Positions 1 through 7,091 are shown, numbered from the stretch's first letter. The stretch is DNA of 9,082 nt from Lentisphaeria bacterium (GCA_003477185.1 DMTJ01000038.1:1-9082), one strand, 5' to 3'. Notes: generated from the sequence alone by a model not told the origin. Program-made: numbers and translations.

Positions 1-593
1 GGGGCCACTTCGTGGCTGACCGAGATTTGCGGAATTCGCAACGCCCGCGCTGCTTGGCCTAGGATTGCCTCATGGGCGGGATAGCGCCAGGCATGCAGTA
101 GGACAATCGCAACGGCGTCGTAGCCAGCGCGCTGCACCTCCTCCAGATACGTACGGGCAGTGGTCTCAGAGAGTGGGGTTTGCACCGTGCCATCGGCCAG
201 CACGCGCTCATCGACTTCGATCACCCGGTCATAGAGCTGCTCAGGGAGGATAATCTCCTTGGCAAAGATGTCCGGGCGATCTTGATAGGCGATCCGCAGT
301 GCATCGCGAAACCCCTTCGTGATCAGGAGGGCGGTACGCTCGCCCTTACGCTCGAGCAAGGCGTTGGTCGCGACTGTGGTGCCCATGCGGACAGATTCGA
401 TTCTATGGCTCGGCATCTCAGCGTCTTTTGGGAGCCCGAGCAACATCCGGATCCCATGCACCGCCGCATCCGCGTACGCCTCGGGACAGTGAGAGAGCAG
501 CTTGTGCGCGTGGAGCGTGCCGTCCGGCGCACAGCCGATTACGTCGGTAAAGGTCCCGCCGCGATCAATCCAGAACCTCCAGGCTGCGCTCAT
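1..593 (-). CDS. 5-oxoprolinase (ATP-hydrolysing), N-terminal part, cut by window edge
   Basis: This gene reads leftwards from ATG at 591-593 and is still open at base 1, so 197 complete codons are seen. The family (OPLAH / hydantoinase A N-terminal, ASKHA fold) opens 5-oxo-L-proline to L-glutamate with ATP in the cytoplasm. Visible signatures are the ATP-binding loop [10 protein letters not shown] (residues 9-18), [18 protein letters not shown] (69-86) and LLITKGFRD (89-97), followed by RPDIF (106-110) and VDERV (127-131). The long conserved [18 protein letters not shown] stretch and KLLS at 31-34 fit true 5-oxoprolinase better than a two-subunit hydantoinase or acetone carboxylase, though HyuA-type relatives share the fold. 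Full-length enzymes are usually near 1200 residues, or near 700 when split; which applies here cannot be seen. The ATG overlaps the stop of the upstream membrane protein gene as ATGA and has no good Shine-Dalgarno sequence of its own, so translation is probably coupled. Confidence 0.5.
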   Translation of the reverse strand, partial: MSAAWRFWIDRGGTFTDVIGCAPDGTLHAHKLLSHCPEAYADAAVHGIRMLLGLPKDAEMPSHRIESVRMGTTVATNALLERKGERTALLITKGFRDALRIAYQDRPDIFAKEIILPEQLYDRVIEVDERVLADGTVQTPLSETTARTYLEEVQRAGYDAVAIVLLHAWRYPAHEAILGQAARALRIPQISVSHEVA

Positions 594-1138
594 CGGTCTA
601 CTCTGAAACGTGGCAGTTCGAGGCGCGTGGACATTGCGTCGCTACAATGACACCAGATGGGGAGCAGGATCGCACCTATGGCAGCCGATCCCGCCGTCAG
701 CAGAATCGGCACGTGGCTCGTCGCTAGGCTGGGCCAGGCAGAAATCGACGTGGCGGTTGTGAGCAGGTACAGCGCGTAGAGCCCCCCCAGAACTCCGCCA
801 GGGAAGACTAGGATGGGCAGAAAATTTCTCTCGCCGTGGTCGCGCCACTTCCAAGCCATCAGAGCCGTGAGAATGAGGACGGGGACAGCGGTCGAGGTCC
901 GCCCCAGCGAGGCTTCGACTGCGGCACTGCCAATCAAGCCGGCAAAGAAGCCGACGAAGGGCCCGACGGAGACGCCGATGTGGAAGGAAAGCAGGACCAC
1001 CAGCGGGGTGAGGATGCCCAAGGCAGCAACCGAAAGCTCAAGCCAAGTGGCGGCGAAGACAACGATGATCAGCCAGGCTGTGAGTAGATAGCGGTCGTAT
1101 TTCTGTTGGTCGCCGCGGCGCCAAAACTTTCCGGGCAT
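590..1138 (-). CDS. MreD-like integral membrane protein
   Basis: A 182-residue protein dominated by hydrophobic segments, roughly at residues 18-33, 36-52, 54-75, 82-96, 105-127 and 142-161, giving five or six membrane spans. A short charged N-terminus ([10 protein letters not shown]) precedes the first. The size and the central pattern, PLVVLL then [21 protein letters not shown] (split here, residues 45-50 and 59-79), resemble MreD, the inner-membrane partner of MreC/MreB in the rod-shape elongation complex. The resemblance is by eye and moderate; an S-component-like or other small membrane protein is possible. No mreB or mreC is adjacent, which is unusual for mreD. The start at 1136-1138 lies 6 nt after the upstream HEAT-repeat gene stop, with AGG a few bases before it. 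Its TGA overlaps the 5-oxoprolinase ATG by 4 nt. Confidence 0.5.
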   Translation of the reverse strand: MPGKFWRRGDQQKYDRYLLTAWLIIVVFAATWLELSVAALGILTPLVVLLSFHIGVSVGPFVGFFAGLIGSAAVEASLGRTSTAVPVLILTALMAWKWRDHGERNFLPILVFPGGVLGGLYALYLLTTATSISAWPSLATSHVPILLTAGSAAIGAILLPIWCHCSDAMSTRLELPRFRVDR

Positions 1139-1144
1139 TGCTGC

Positions 1145-2083
1145 CTATTGGATGCGTGGCAGGGCTTCTCGGGCCGCTTGCTGTACGGCCACGAGCTTGC
1201 TGCTCTGCAAACGCTCTAGCGTCGGAACCGCGCCGCGGGCAATTGGGCCCATGTCGCGGATGGTGAGGATCGCGAGGATCTGCACGGGCTCCTGGGCCAG
1301 TGTCGCAATTACCGCCAGAGCTGGCACAGCCGGGGCGCCCATGTTGGCCAGCGCAGAACAGGCAACTGGAGGAAGTGCCTTGGGGTCGTCGGCAGCCAGG
1401 ACCATTGCCTCGATCGCCGGGACGGATCCAGAAGCGTGCTGGCCATGCCCGCCGAGCGCACGGAGGCCGGCGTATTGGAGTCGTTGGTCGCCGCTACGCA
1501 GCAGCTGTGTCAGCAACGGCACAATCTGCGGGGCATCAGGATGGGAGCCCAGCCGGTGTAAGGTGCGGACGATCCGACCAGTAGCCACCGGGTCGTCGGT
1601 TTCACGCAGGACAGCAAGCATTGCCTGCGCAGCCGGTAGGCCAATACGTGCGAGTGCTTGTTCCGCCCGGAGCGGGTGCGGACTCCGCAAAATCTCGATC
1701 AGGAACGGGACCGATGAGGCTGCACGGTGACCCATCTCGCCCAACAAATCCAGATACAAATTGGCCGAGAGCGGATCCTCGAGCGCGGCAGCGATCGCGA
1801 GCAACTGGACCACAGTTCTGTGCCCGGGCGAAACAGATGCGGCTGCCGAAAGGTAGGGCAGCTGGGCGGCACCCAACTGCTGGTCTGCCGCGTCCAGCAG
1901 CGCATGCGTTGCGGAGTTCGCAGCGGTTCCGAGGTCCCGTAGCCGGTCTGCCGCTTGGATCCGAGTGGTCTCGTCGTGATTCTCAAGTTGCAGGATGAGA
2001 TCGCGAATCTCGGTCGTAAGCGGCGAGTATGCCGTCCCATAGAGGGCAAGACAGATCGCGGAAACAGTAAGTGCAGCGCGCAT
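1145..2083 (-). CDS. exported HEAT-repeat protein
   Basis: A 312-residue protein with a short hydrophobic N-terminus (MRAALTVSAICLALYGTAYS) that looks like a Sec signal peptide, so the protein is probably periplasmic. The rest is about seven PBS-lyase/HEAT-like helical repeats built on a G-x-x-A-x-x-A-V-P-x-L core: examples are GEMGHRAASSVPFLIEIL (115-132), HRLGSHPDAPQIVPLLTQLL (176-195), RALGGHGQHASGSVPAIEAM (208-227), ANMGAPAVPALAVIA (246-260) and RDMGPIARGAVPTLERL (276-292). Such solenoids usually act as protein-binding scaffolds; no catalytic motif is visible and the partner is unknown. A good ribosome site, AGGAG, lies 7 nt upstream of the ATG at 2081-2083, which supports this start. The gene follows the dehydrogenase by 13 nt and precedes the MreD-like gene by 6 nt, so it is likely co-transcribed with both. 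Confidence 0.5.
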   Translation of the reverse strand: MRAALTVSAICLALYGTAYSPLTTEIRDLILQLENHDETTRIQAADRLRDLGTAANSATHALLDAADQQLGAAQLPYLSAAASVSPGHRTVVQLLAIAAALEDPLSANLYLDLLGEMGHRAASSVPFLIEILRSPHPLRAEQALARIGLPAAQAMLAVLRETDDPVATGRIVRTLHRLGSHPDAPQIVPLLTQLLRSGDQRLQYAGLRALGGHGQHASGSVPAIEAMVLAADDPKALPPVACSALANMGAPAVPALAVIATLAQEPVQILAILTIRDMGPIARGAVPTLERLQSSKLVAVQQAAREALPRIQ

Positions 2084-2096
2084 GAAAAACTCCTGA

Positions 2097-3080
2097 TCAA
2101 GCCATGTGTTGGGCTTGTTCTCTGGTGACCTGGTGCTCGAGCGGGTGATGGGTAAGATAACGCAAAATGTCGTCAGTCATATAGCGCCCCATGCGTTGGC
2201 ATTCCGCATCCATCGATCCAGCAATGTGCGGTGTCAAAGCAATATTCTCAAGCTGATATAGCGGTGAATCTGCTTCAGGAGGCTCTGGATAGGTCACATC
2301 CAAGACCGCTTGGAGGTCTGGCCGGGCCGTCAATGCCTCGATCATCTCAGGCTCCCGCACCACTCGTCCGCGGGCCGTATTGAGGAAGGTTGCGCCCTGC
2401 TTCATGGAGGCAATGTGTGCTCCGGTAATCATGCCTGCAGTCTCGTCCAGGTTGGGCGTATGCAAGGAGACGACGTCGGCTTCGCGAAAGACGGCGTCCA
2501 AGTTTCGCAGTTCCACGCCTAACGCGGCGGCCTGCTCGTTGTCGACGAAGGGATCGTAGGCGATGACCTGCAGATCGAAGTTCTGCAAATGCTGGGCGAC
2601 GAGCCGGGCGATCGCGCCCAGTGAAATCAGGCCGACTTTGCTGCCATAGCCGCCGGCAACGGGAAATCTGGTGCGGGTTTCGTGCGAGCGACAGGAACGC
2701 TCGTGTTGCCAGCCACATTTCAGGCTAAACAGAATTTGCGACAATGCGAACTCCGCAACCGGGACGGCATTGGCCTTGAACGCAGAGCAGACCGTGATGT
2801 TACGATCCCACACTCGATCGGTGACGAAACCTCGGACAGAACCGGCCGCGTAAAAGATCGCCTCCAGTTTCGGCACTCTGTCAAGAAAGCTCTCGTCCAG
2901 CTTCGGGGCCCCCCAGCTGGACAGAATGATCTCTACATCTTCAATATTGACGTCACCAAGCGCGTCGCTGCGATGTGTGCCAGGCAGGATGTCCAGCGCG
3001 GCCTCTAGCCGTTGCTGGTCTTCCCGGGCATATATTTTATCGCGCGGCTGACCGAGAATATAGATCGCTCGCTTGCTCAT
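2097..3080 (-). CDS. D-isomer-specific 2-hydroxyacid dehydrogenase
   Basis: A 327-residue NAD-dependent oxidoreductase of the family containing D-lactate dehydrogenase, glyoxylate/hydroxypyruvate reductase and phosphoglycerate dehydrogenase. It interconverts 2-oxo acids and D-2-hydroxy acids in the cytoplasm. The catalytic triad is intact: Arg237 in NTARGRV, Glu266 in TYPEPP and His285 in TPHIAGS. The Rossmann domain runs from about residue 105 to 290, and Asp176 (AYDPF) at the end of beta-2 favours NAD over NADP. The dinucleotide loop is odd: VGLISLGAIAR has Ser153 and Ala158 where GxGxxG has glycine, leaving only Gly155. Length is normal for the family. The substrate cannot be told from sequence; position 19 nt downstream of oadA suggests a 2-oxo acid linked to that decarboxylase, such as pyruvate. 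The ATG at 3078-3080 has only a weak ribosome site, so coupling to oadA translation is plausible. Confidence 0.5.
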   Translation of the reverse strand: MSKRAIYILGQPRDKIYAREDQQRLEAALDILPGTHRSDALGDVNIEDVEIILSSWGAPKLDESFLDRVPKLEAIFYAAGSVRGFVTDRVWDRNITVCSAFKANAVPVAEFALSQILFSLKCGWQHERSCRSHETRTRFPVAGGYGSKVGLISLGAIARLVAQHLQNFDLQVIAYDPFVDNEQAAALGVELRNLDAVFREADVVSLHTPNLDETAGMITGAHIASMKQGATFLNTARGRVVREPEMIEALTARPDLQAVLDVTYPEPPEADSPLYQLENIALTPHIAGSMDAECQRMGRYMTDDILRYLTHHPLEHQVTREQAQHMA

Positions 3081-3099
3081 CTGGCAGTCCGCGATTGGT

Positions 3100-4902
3100 T
3101 CAGGCTAATTCTGCCAGGACGTCACCTGCGGACACCTGCTCGCCGGGAGCGACCGCGATACTGCGAACCGTCCCGGAAGAAGGAGCATTGACAGGGATTT
3201 CCATCTTCATCGCTTCGAGCACGAGGATTGGGGCTCCAGATTCAATGGCATCGCCTTCGTGGGCGACTAGGCGCATGACCTTGCCGGGCATTTCGGCCTT
3301 TACCTCTACGCTTGGGCCGGACGCGGCAACGGGTTCAGAGCCAGCTTCAGCTTGGCCGGTGCCGACCTGGTAGCTCTTGCCGTCGATATGGGCAGTGGCA
3401 CCATCTATTTTGACGGTGTATGGCTTGCCTTCAACCGTGACGGTGTACGTGCCTGGCGCACCGGGAGTTGCGGACTTCGCAGGTGCGGGCGTAGCTTTTT
3501 CCTTTTTGCGAACGCCGATCTCAGCCTTGCCCTGCAGAAAGTCGATTCCCTTCTGCTTACAGGTGGCGATGATGAAGATATTCTCGTCGGTGACAGGAAG
3601 ACCTTCTTCTTCGAGGCGCTTGCGCGCTGGTGCGATTCCCTTGTTCGGGTCGCGGTCATTGATCTCGATCGGTGATTCGGTGGTCGGCTCCTTCTTTAGC
3701 TGCTCCGAGGCGATCTTCACGATTTCTGGGTCGGGCGGAACTGGTGGCTTGCCGAAGTAGCCAAGAACCATCTCGCCGTACGGCGGTGCGATCTGCTTCC
3801 AAGGCCCAAACATGACGTTGTTGAACGCCTGCTGAAAGTAGAATTGTGACACTGGGGTGACCGAGGTGCCGAAACCGCCACGCTCGACGACCTCGCGCAT
3901 GGCCTTGATCATCTCGGGGTATCTGTCCATGACGCCGTTGTCGCGGAGCATCTGGGTGTTCGCAGTAAGCGCGCCACCGGGCATCGGGCTCCAAGGAATC
4001 ATCGGCTCCACGGCAGTAGCTTCCGGTGGCAGGAAATAGTCCGCCATGCATTCTTTGAACACTTCTTCTGCCTCGCGTACCTTCTCGATGTCTACGTCAA
4101 GCTCGTAATCCGTGCCGCGAAGTGCGTGCCACATGACGACCACGTCCGGCTGGCAGGTACCGCCGGAGCAGGGAGCCAGCGAGAGGTCAATCGCGTCTGC
4201 ACCTGCATCCAGTGCAGCCTTATTGGAGAGCACGCTGATACCGGCAGTTTCATGCGTGTGATAGTGAATCTCTGTGCCTTCGGGCAACATTTTCCGGGCA
4301 CGCTTGATGGTCTCGTAGACCTTGGACGGTACTGCTGTGCCAGACGCGTCTTTGAAACAGACCGAGTCGTAGGGGATCTCCGCGTCTAGGATGGCGCGCA
4401 GGGTCGCTTCGTAGAACTCGGCATCGTGGGCACCGGAACAGCCCGGCGGGAGCTCCATGAGCGTGACACATACCTGATGCTTCAGGCCAGCTTCGGAGAT
4501 GTACCTACCGGAGTCGATCAGATTGTTTACGTCATTCAAAGCGTCGAAATTACGGATCGTGGTCATGCCGTGCTTCTTGAACAGATCGGCATGCAGCTTG
4601 ACGATGTCCCGAGACTGGGATTCCAGGCCGACCACGTTGACGCCGCGCGCCAGCGTCTGCAGTTCTGCATCCGGGCCGGTCGTCTTGCGGAAGGCGTCCA
4701 TCATATCGAACGCGTCCTCATTGCAGTAGAAATACAACGACTGAAAGCGAGCGCCGCCGCCCGCCTCGAAGTAGTTGATCCCGGCTGCCTGCGCGGCCTC
4801 GATAGCCGGCAAAAAATCTTTAGTGAATACCCGAGCCCCGTAGACGGATTGGAACCCGTCACGGAACGCTGTGCACATAAAACGAACGGTCTTCTTACTC
4901 AC
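3100..4902 (-). CDS. oadA: oxaloacetate decarboxylase alpha subunit-like, biotin-carrying carboxyltransferase
   Basis: A 600-residue cytoplasmic subunit of a Na+-pumping decarboxylase. It transfers CO2 from the carboxylic acid substrate to its own biotin, which then moves to the beta subunit. The carboxyltransferase barrel (about residues 5-270) shows Asp15 in AFRDGFQS, Lys184 in CFKDASGT (position of the carbamylated lysine) and His215/His217 in HYHTHETAG, the expected metal site; Arg86 (LARGVN) and FDALND (119-124) are also conserved. A conserved carboxylase domain follows (about 290-465), then a Pro/Ala linker (468-484), a small assembly-type segment (485-515), and a biotinyl domain (about 531-600) with Lys566 in EAMKM. 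The N-terminal barrel differs from classical OadA, for example AFRDGFQSVYGARV where the family has LRDAHQSLLATRM, so the substrate is less certain than the mechanism. The start is GTG (4900-4902), with GGAG 10 nt upstream. Oxaloacetate is the default substrate call; another 2-oxo dicarboxylate is possible. Confidence 0.5.
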   Translation of the reverse strand: MSKKTVRFMCTAFRDGFQSVYGARVFTKDFLPAIEAAQAAGINYFEAGGGARFQSLYFYCNEDAFDMMDAFRKTTGPDAELQTLARGVNVVGLESQSRDIVKLHADLFKKHGMTTIRNFDALNDVNNLIDSGRYISEAGLKHQVCVTLMELPPGCSGAHDAEFYEATLRAILDAEIPYDSVCFKDASGTAVPSKVYETIKRARKMLPEGTEIHYHTHETAGISVLSNKAALDAGADAIDLSLAPCSGGTCQPDVVVMWHALRGTDYELDVDIEKVREAEEVFKECMADYFLPPEATAVEPMIPWSPMPGGALTANTQMLRDNGVMDRYPEMIKAMREVVERGGFGTSVTPVSQFYFQQAFNNVMFGPWKQIAPPYGEMVLGYFGKPPVPPDPEIVKIASEQLKKEPTTESPIEINDRDPNKGIAPARKRLEEEGLPVTDENIFIIATCKQKGIDFLQGKAEIGVRKKEKATPAPAKSATPGAPGTYTVTVEGKPYTVKIDGATAHIDGKSYQVGTGQAEAGSEPVAASGPSVEVKAEMPGKVMRLVAHEGDAIESGAPILVLEAMKMEIPVNAPSSGTVRSIAVAPGEQVSAGDVLAELA

Positions 4903-4918
4903 AACTAAGTTTCTCCAT
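4895..4918 (-). other. seven-codon mini-ORF overlapping the oadA start
   Basis: On the minus strand an ATG at 4916-4918 opens a seven-codon frame (MEKLSCE) that ends in TAA at 4895-4897, overlapping the first codons of oadA in another frame. Its own ATG lies just before the GGAG that serves oadA, in the 22-nt gap after oadB. It could be chance, or a leader peptide that tunes oadA translation; no ribosome site for it is evident. Confidence 0.5.
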
Positions 4919-4924
4919 CGAACG

Positions 4925-6055
4925 TCAATTTCCTAACACAGACAGCAATACACCGGCGGCAACCGCAGATCCGATCACGCCCGCGACGTTGGGGGCCATC
5001 GCATGCATTAATAAAAAATTATGTGGGTCTTCGGCCTGGCCGATTTGCTGCACGACCCGCGCCGAGTCCGGAACCGCGGAAACGCCGGCAGCACCCACCA
5101 AGGGGTTGATCTTGTCCTTCACGAACAGGTTCATCACTTTGGCTGCGACTACACCACAGGCAGTCGCTATGGCGAATGCCGCGGCACCCAAGACGAAGAT
5201 CTTGATCGAGTCTGCCTTCAGGAAAGTCTGTGCTTGTGTCGAGCAGCCCACAGTAAATCCGAGCAGGATGGTCACGATATCGATCAGCGCATTTCTTGCG
5301 GTTTCCGCAAGTCTTTCGGTGACACAGCTTTCCTTGAGCAAATTGCCGAGGAACAGCATGCCGACCAGAGTGAGGGCACCGGGGGCGATCAGCGCACAGA
5401 TCAGGAAGGCTGCGATTGGGAAGATGATCTTCTCACGCTGCGAGACCTGACGCGGCGGCTTCATCCGGATCAGGCGTTCCTCACGGGTTGTGAGCAGTCG
5501 CATGATCGGCGGTTGGATGACCGGCACCAAGGCCATGTAGGAATAGGCCGCGATTGCAATGGGCCCGACCAGATCCTCACCGGCCAGCTTGGCAGAGAGG
5601 AAGATGGCAGTGGGGCCGTCGGCACCACCGATGATGCCGATCGCGCCAGCTTCATTTGCCGGGAAACCGAGAAATAGAGCACCAATGAAGGTAAGGAAAA
5701 TCCCCATTTGGGCAGCGGCGCCCAACAACACTAGGCGCGGGTTGGAGAGCATCGCGGAGAAGTCCGTCATGGCACCAATGCCAAGGAAGATCAGCGGCGG
5801 GAAGATCCCTTTTAGGACGCCAAAGTAGATGTATTTCAGGACGCTCCCTTCATCGTATACACTGAGGGCTATGCCTTCAATAGGCGGGATGTTCCCGACG
5901 ATGATTCCGAAGCCGATTGGCAAGAGCAGGAGTGGCTCGTAGTCCTTGCGGATTGCCAGCCCTACGAAAACCATCCCGATCACCATCATGATCATGTTGC
6001 CGACACTCAGGTTGGCAAAACCGGTCGACGCAAAAAAGCCTTGTAGAATTTCCAT
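4925..6055 (-). CDS. oadB: Na+-transporting decarboxylase beta subunit
   Basis: A 376-residue polytopic inner-membrane protein that decarboxylates carboxybiotin held on OadA and couples this to Na+ export. The signature AIGIIGGADGPTAIF contains Asp146, matching the essential Asp203 of the Klebsiella protein. The second key segment, NPLVGAAGVSAVPDSAR (317-333), keeps Asn317, Gly321, Ser326 and Arg333, which match residues reported as functionally important in Klebsiella OadB. About nine or ten hydrophobic segments are visible, including 20-34, 41-56, 78-95, 108-130, 163-180, 211-238, 257-274, 284-306 and 352-373. The length is in the normal range for compact beta subunits (also seen in methylmalonyl-CoA and glutaconyl-CoA decarboxylases). 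The pump core therefore looks functional. Translation starts in a TGATG overlap with oadG, preceded by a strong ribosome site. Confidence 0.5.
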   Translation of the reverse strand: MEILQGFFASTGFANLSVGNMIMMVIGMVFVGLAIRKDYEPLLLLPIGFGIIVGNIPPIEGIALSVYDEGSVLKYIYFGVLKGIFPPLIFLGIGAMTDFSAMLSNPRLVLLGAAAQMGIFLTFIGALFLGFPANEAGAIGIIGGADGPTAIFLSAKLAGEDLVGPIAIAAYSYMALVPVIQPPIMRLLTTREERLIRMKPPRQVSQREKIIFPIAAFLICALIAPGALTLVGMLFLGNLLKESCVTERLAETARNALIDIVTILLGFTVGCSTQAQTFLKADSIKIFVLGAAAFAIATACGVVAAKVMNLFVKDKINPLVGAAGVSAVPDSARVVQQIGQAEDPHNFLLMHAMAPNVAGVIGSAVAAGVLLSVLGN

Positions 6056-6348
6056 CAGTCACCTTCCTGATTCGTATGGTAGGCGAATGCGACTGCCGCG
6101 GCGATCTCAGCGCCGGCTGATGAGGTATCCGCGGCCTTGGGCTTGGCACTGCGAACAGGAATGTGCGGCTCTGCCTCTGGCAAAATCTTGTTTGCCACTA
6201 TCAGGATCTTAGGCAGGGCAACAATGAACAGGCTGATAAAAATCAACGCGGCAAAGACGATAGCCATCCCAGCAAAAGCAATCTGGAGGCCGTCGGCGTT
6301 GGTAATGTTTTCGAGCTGAAATGGCGTCGGTCTTAGGGCGGCTGCCAT
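6055..6348 (-). CDS. oadG: Na+-transporting decarboxylase gamma subunit
   Basis: A 97-residue single-span membrane protein. The transmembrane helix is about residues 22-47 (LQIAFAGMAIVFAALIFISL, continuing FIVALPK), followed by a polar linker rich in Pro/Ala/Ser and a C-terminal EIAAAVAFAYH (81-91) that is typical of the OAD gamma family tail. OadG anchors OadA to OadB and stabilises the complex; in Klebsiella its C-terminal region contacts OadA. Sequence conservation in this family is low, and the call rests on size, topology, the tail motif and position directly before oadB. The ATG at 6346-6348 has no strong Shine-Dalgarno sequence (GGGAT is the best candidate). It is the first gene after the promoter at 6388-6415, with a predicted leader of about 30 nt. 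The stop shares one base with the oadB start. Confidence 0.5.
   Translation of the reverse strand: MAAALRPTPFQLENITNADGLQIAFAGMAIVFAALIFISLFIVALPKILIVANKILPEAEPHIPVRSAKPKAADTSSAGAEIAAAVAFAYHTNQEGD
6061..6068 (-). promoter_or_regulatory. strong ribosome binding site for oadB inside oadG
   Basis: On the minus strand AGGAAGGT lies 5 nt before the oadB ATG, inside the last codons of oadG. It is the best Shine-Dalgarno match in the oad cluster and, with the TGATG stop-start overlap, fixes the oadB start and suggests that OadB is made in step with or above OadG. Confidence 0.5.
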
Positions 6349-6387
6349 GCGTGCGATCCCAATGTCGGCGAAAAAAAGAAAGCCGAA

Positions 6388-6415
6388 AAGATAGAACTTC
6401 GCTTCGCACTGTCAA
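6388..6415 (-). promoter_or_regulatory. sigma-70-type promoter for the oadGBA run
   Basis: Read on the minus strand, a perfect -35 box TTGACA (plus-strand bases 6410-6415) is followed after 16 nt by TATCTT (6388-6393), a four of six match to TATAAT. Transcription would start near 6380, leaving a leader of about 30 nt before oadG. It lies in the 111-base gap between the prepilin-like gene and oadG, the largest gap in the window, and nothing else was recognised there. No operator was recognised. Confidence 0.5.
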
Positions 6416-6459
6416 CCTGCGGGGCGCTGAAACGGTTGAAGAAGCCCGCGGACCTGAGT

Positions 6460-7053
6460 CTAGTCGGAGTTTTCGATTTGGTTACTGAGCAGCTCGGTTA
6501 TGGGCTCGGAATCCCACCACGTGGCACTGAGAAACCCTTCGACGTGGCCGTCCCCAAACATCACGTTTCCAAAAAGGCCGTCACCCTCCCTGTCCACGTG
6601 GTTGCTGCGTCTGTCGCTGGCTAGGGCGGTGTCAGCCCCGGCGCGTTTCTCGGACTGCGGTCCGCTGACATCCACCACGAACAGGTAGTTATTTCCGCAG
6701 ATGTGATCGTCCGAGGTGATGGTCGTTTCCAGATTCGAACTGGGGCAGTGAAAGGAGCGTGCGGCGGTCATCTCCTCGCTGATGACGAGCAGATCCATGG
6801 CTTGGAACGACTCACTCGGGCACTCGGCTGGTGTCCCAGTCATGGGAGCTGGAAACCAGAAATCATAAATGATCGCATAGCTGCGCATTGCCAGACTGAT
6901 CTGTTTCAGGTTAACCGAGCAGTTCGCCTGCCTCGCCTTCTCGCGAGCCTTTGAGAGTGAGGGAAGTAACATAGTTGCTAGGATTGCGATGACCGTAATC
7001 ACGACAAGTAACTCGAGTAGGGTAAATGGTTTTGTGGTTTTTCGCACTTGCAC
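6460..7053 (-). CDS. type IV prepilin / pseudopilin-like protein with DGHVE C-terminus
   Basis: A protein of 197 residues from the preferred start. It has a short basic leader (VRKTTKP) and a class III signal, [20 protein letters not shown], with Phe at +1 and Glu at +5 as in type IV prepilins and type II secretion pseudopilins. A basic segment follows, [20 protein letters not shown], then a globular domain that ends with the [13 protein letters not shown]... and [11 protein letters not shown] signature typical of the large prepilin-like families of PVC bacteria. The mature protein would be inner-membrane anchored and facing the periplasm. Residue -1 is Pro rather than the usual Gly. The GTG at 7051-7053 is preferred because AGAAGG lies 8 nt upstream; an in-frame GTG at 7060-7062 would add three residues but abuts its ribosome site. 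No assembly genes are nearby, so its role in pili, secretion or surface display is unknown. It is separated from oadG by that operon's own promoter. Confidence 0.5.
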   Translation of the reverse strand: MQVRKTTKPFTLLELLVVITVIAILATMLLPSLSKAREKARQANCSVNLKQISLAMRSYAIIYDFWFPAPMTGTPAECPSESFQAMDLLVISEEMTAARSFHCPSSNLETTITSDDHICGNNYLFVVDVSGPQSEKRAGADTALASDRRSNHVDREGDGLFGNVMFGDGHVEGFLSATWWDSEPITELLSNQIENSD

Positions 7054-7091
7054 AGCGTCCACCTTCTCAGTCGTGTTTGGCAGGTTATGTT

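Noticed and set aside
180..650. Plus-strand open frame of 156 codons opposite the 5-oxoprolinase gene
   Set aside because: The minus strand encodes an unmistakable 5-oxoprolinase N-terminus over the same bases; the plus frame has no recognisable motif and is a shadow.
2097..6348. Glutamate fermentation by the 2-hydroxyglutarate and glutaconyl-CoA route (dehydrogenase plus Na+-pumping decarboxylase plus 5-oxoprolinase)
   Set aside because: The alpha subunit is of the pyruvate carboxylase/OadA barrel type, not the crotonase-like carboxyltransferase of glutaconyl-CoA decarboxylase, and no dehydratase or CoA-transferase gene is present.
6419..6449. GCGGG and CCCGC arms between the prepilin-like gene and oadG as a terminator
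   Set aside because: The stem is only 5 bp with a loop of about 21 bases and no T-tract follows; it is weaker than expected for an intrinsic terminator.
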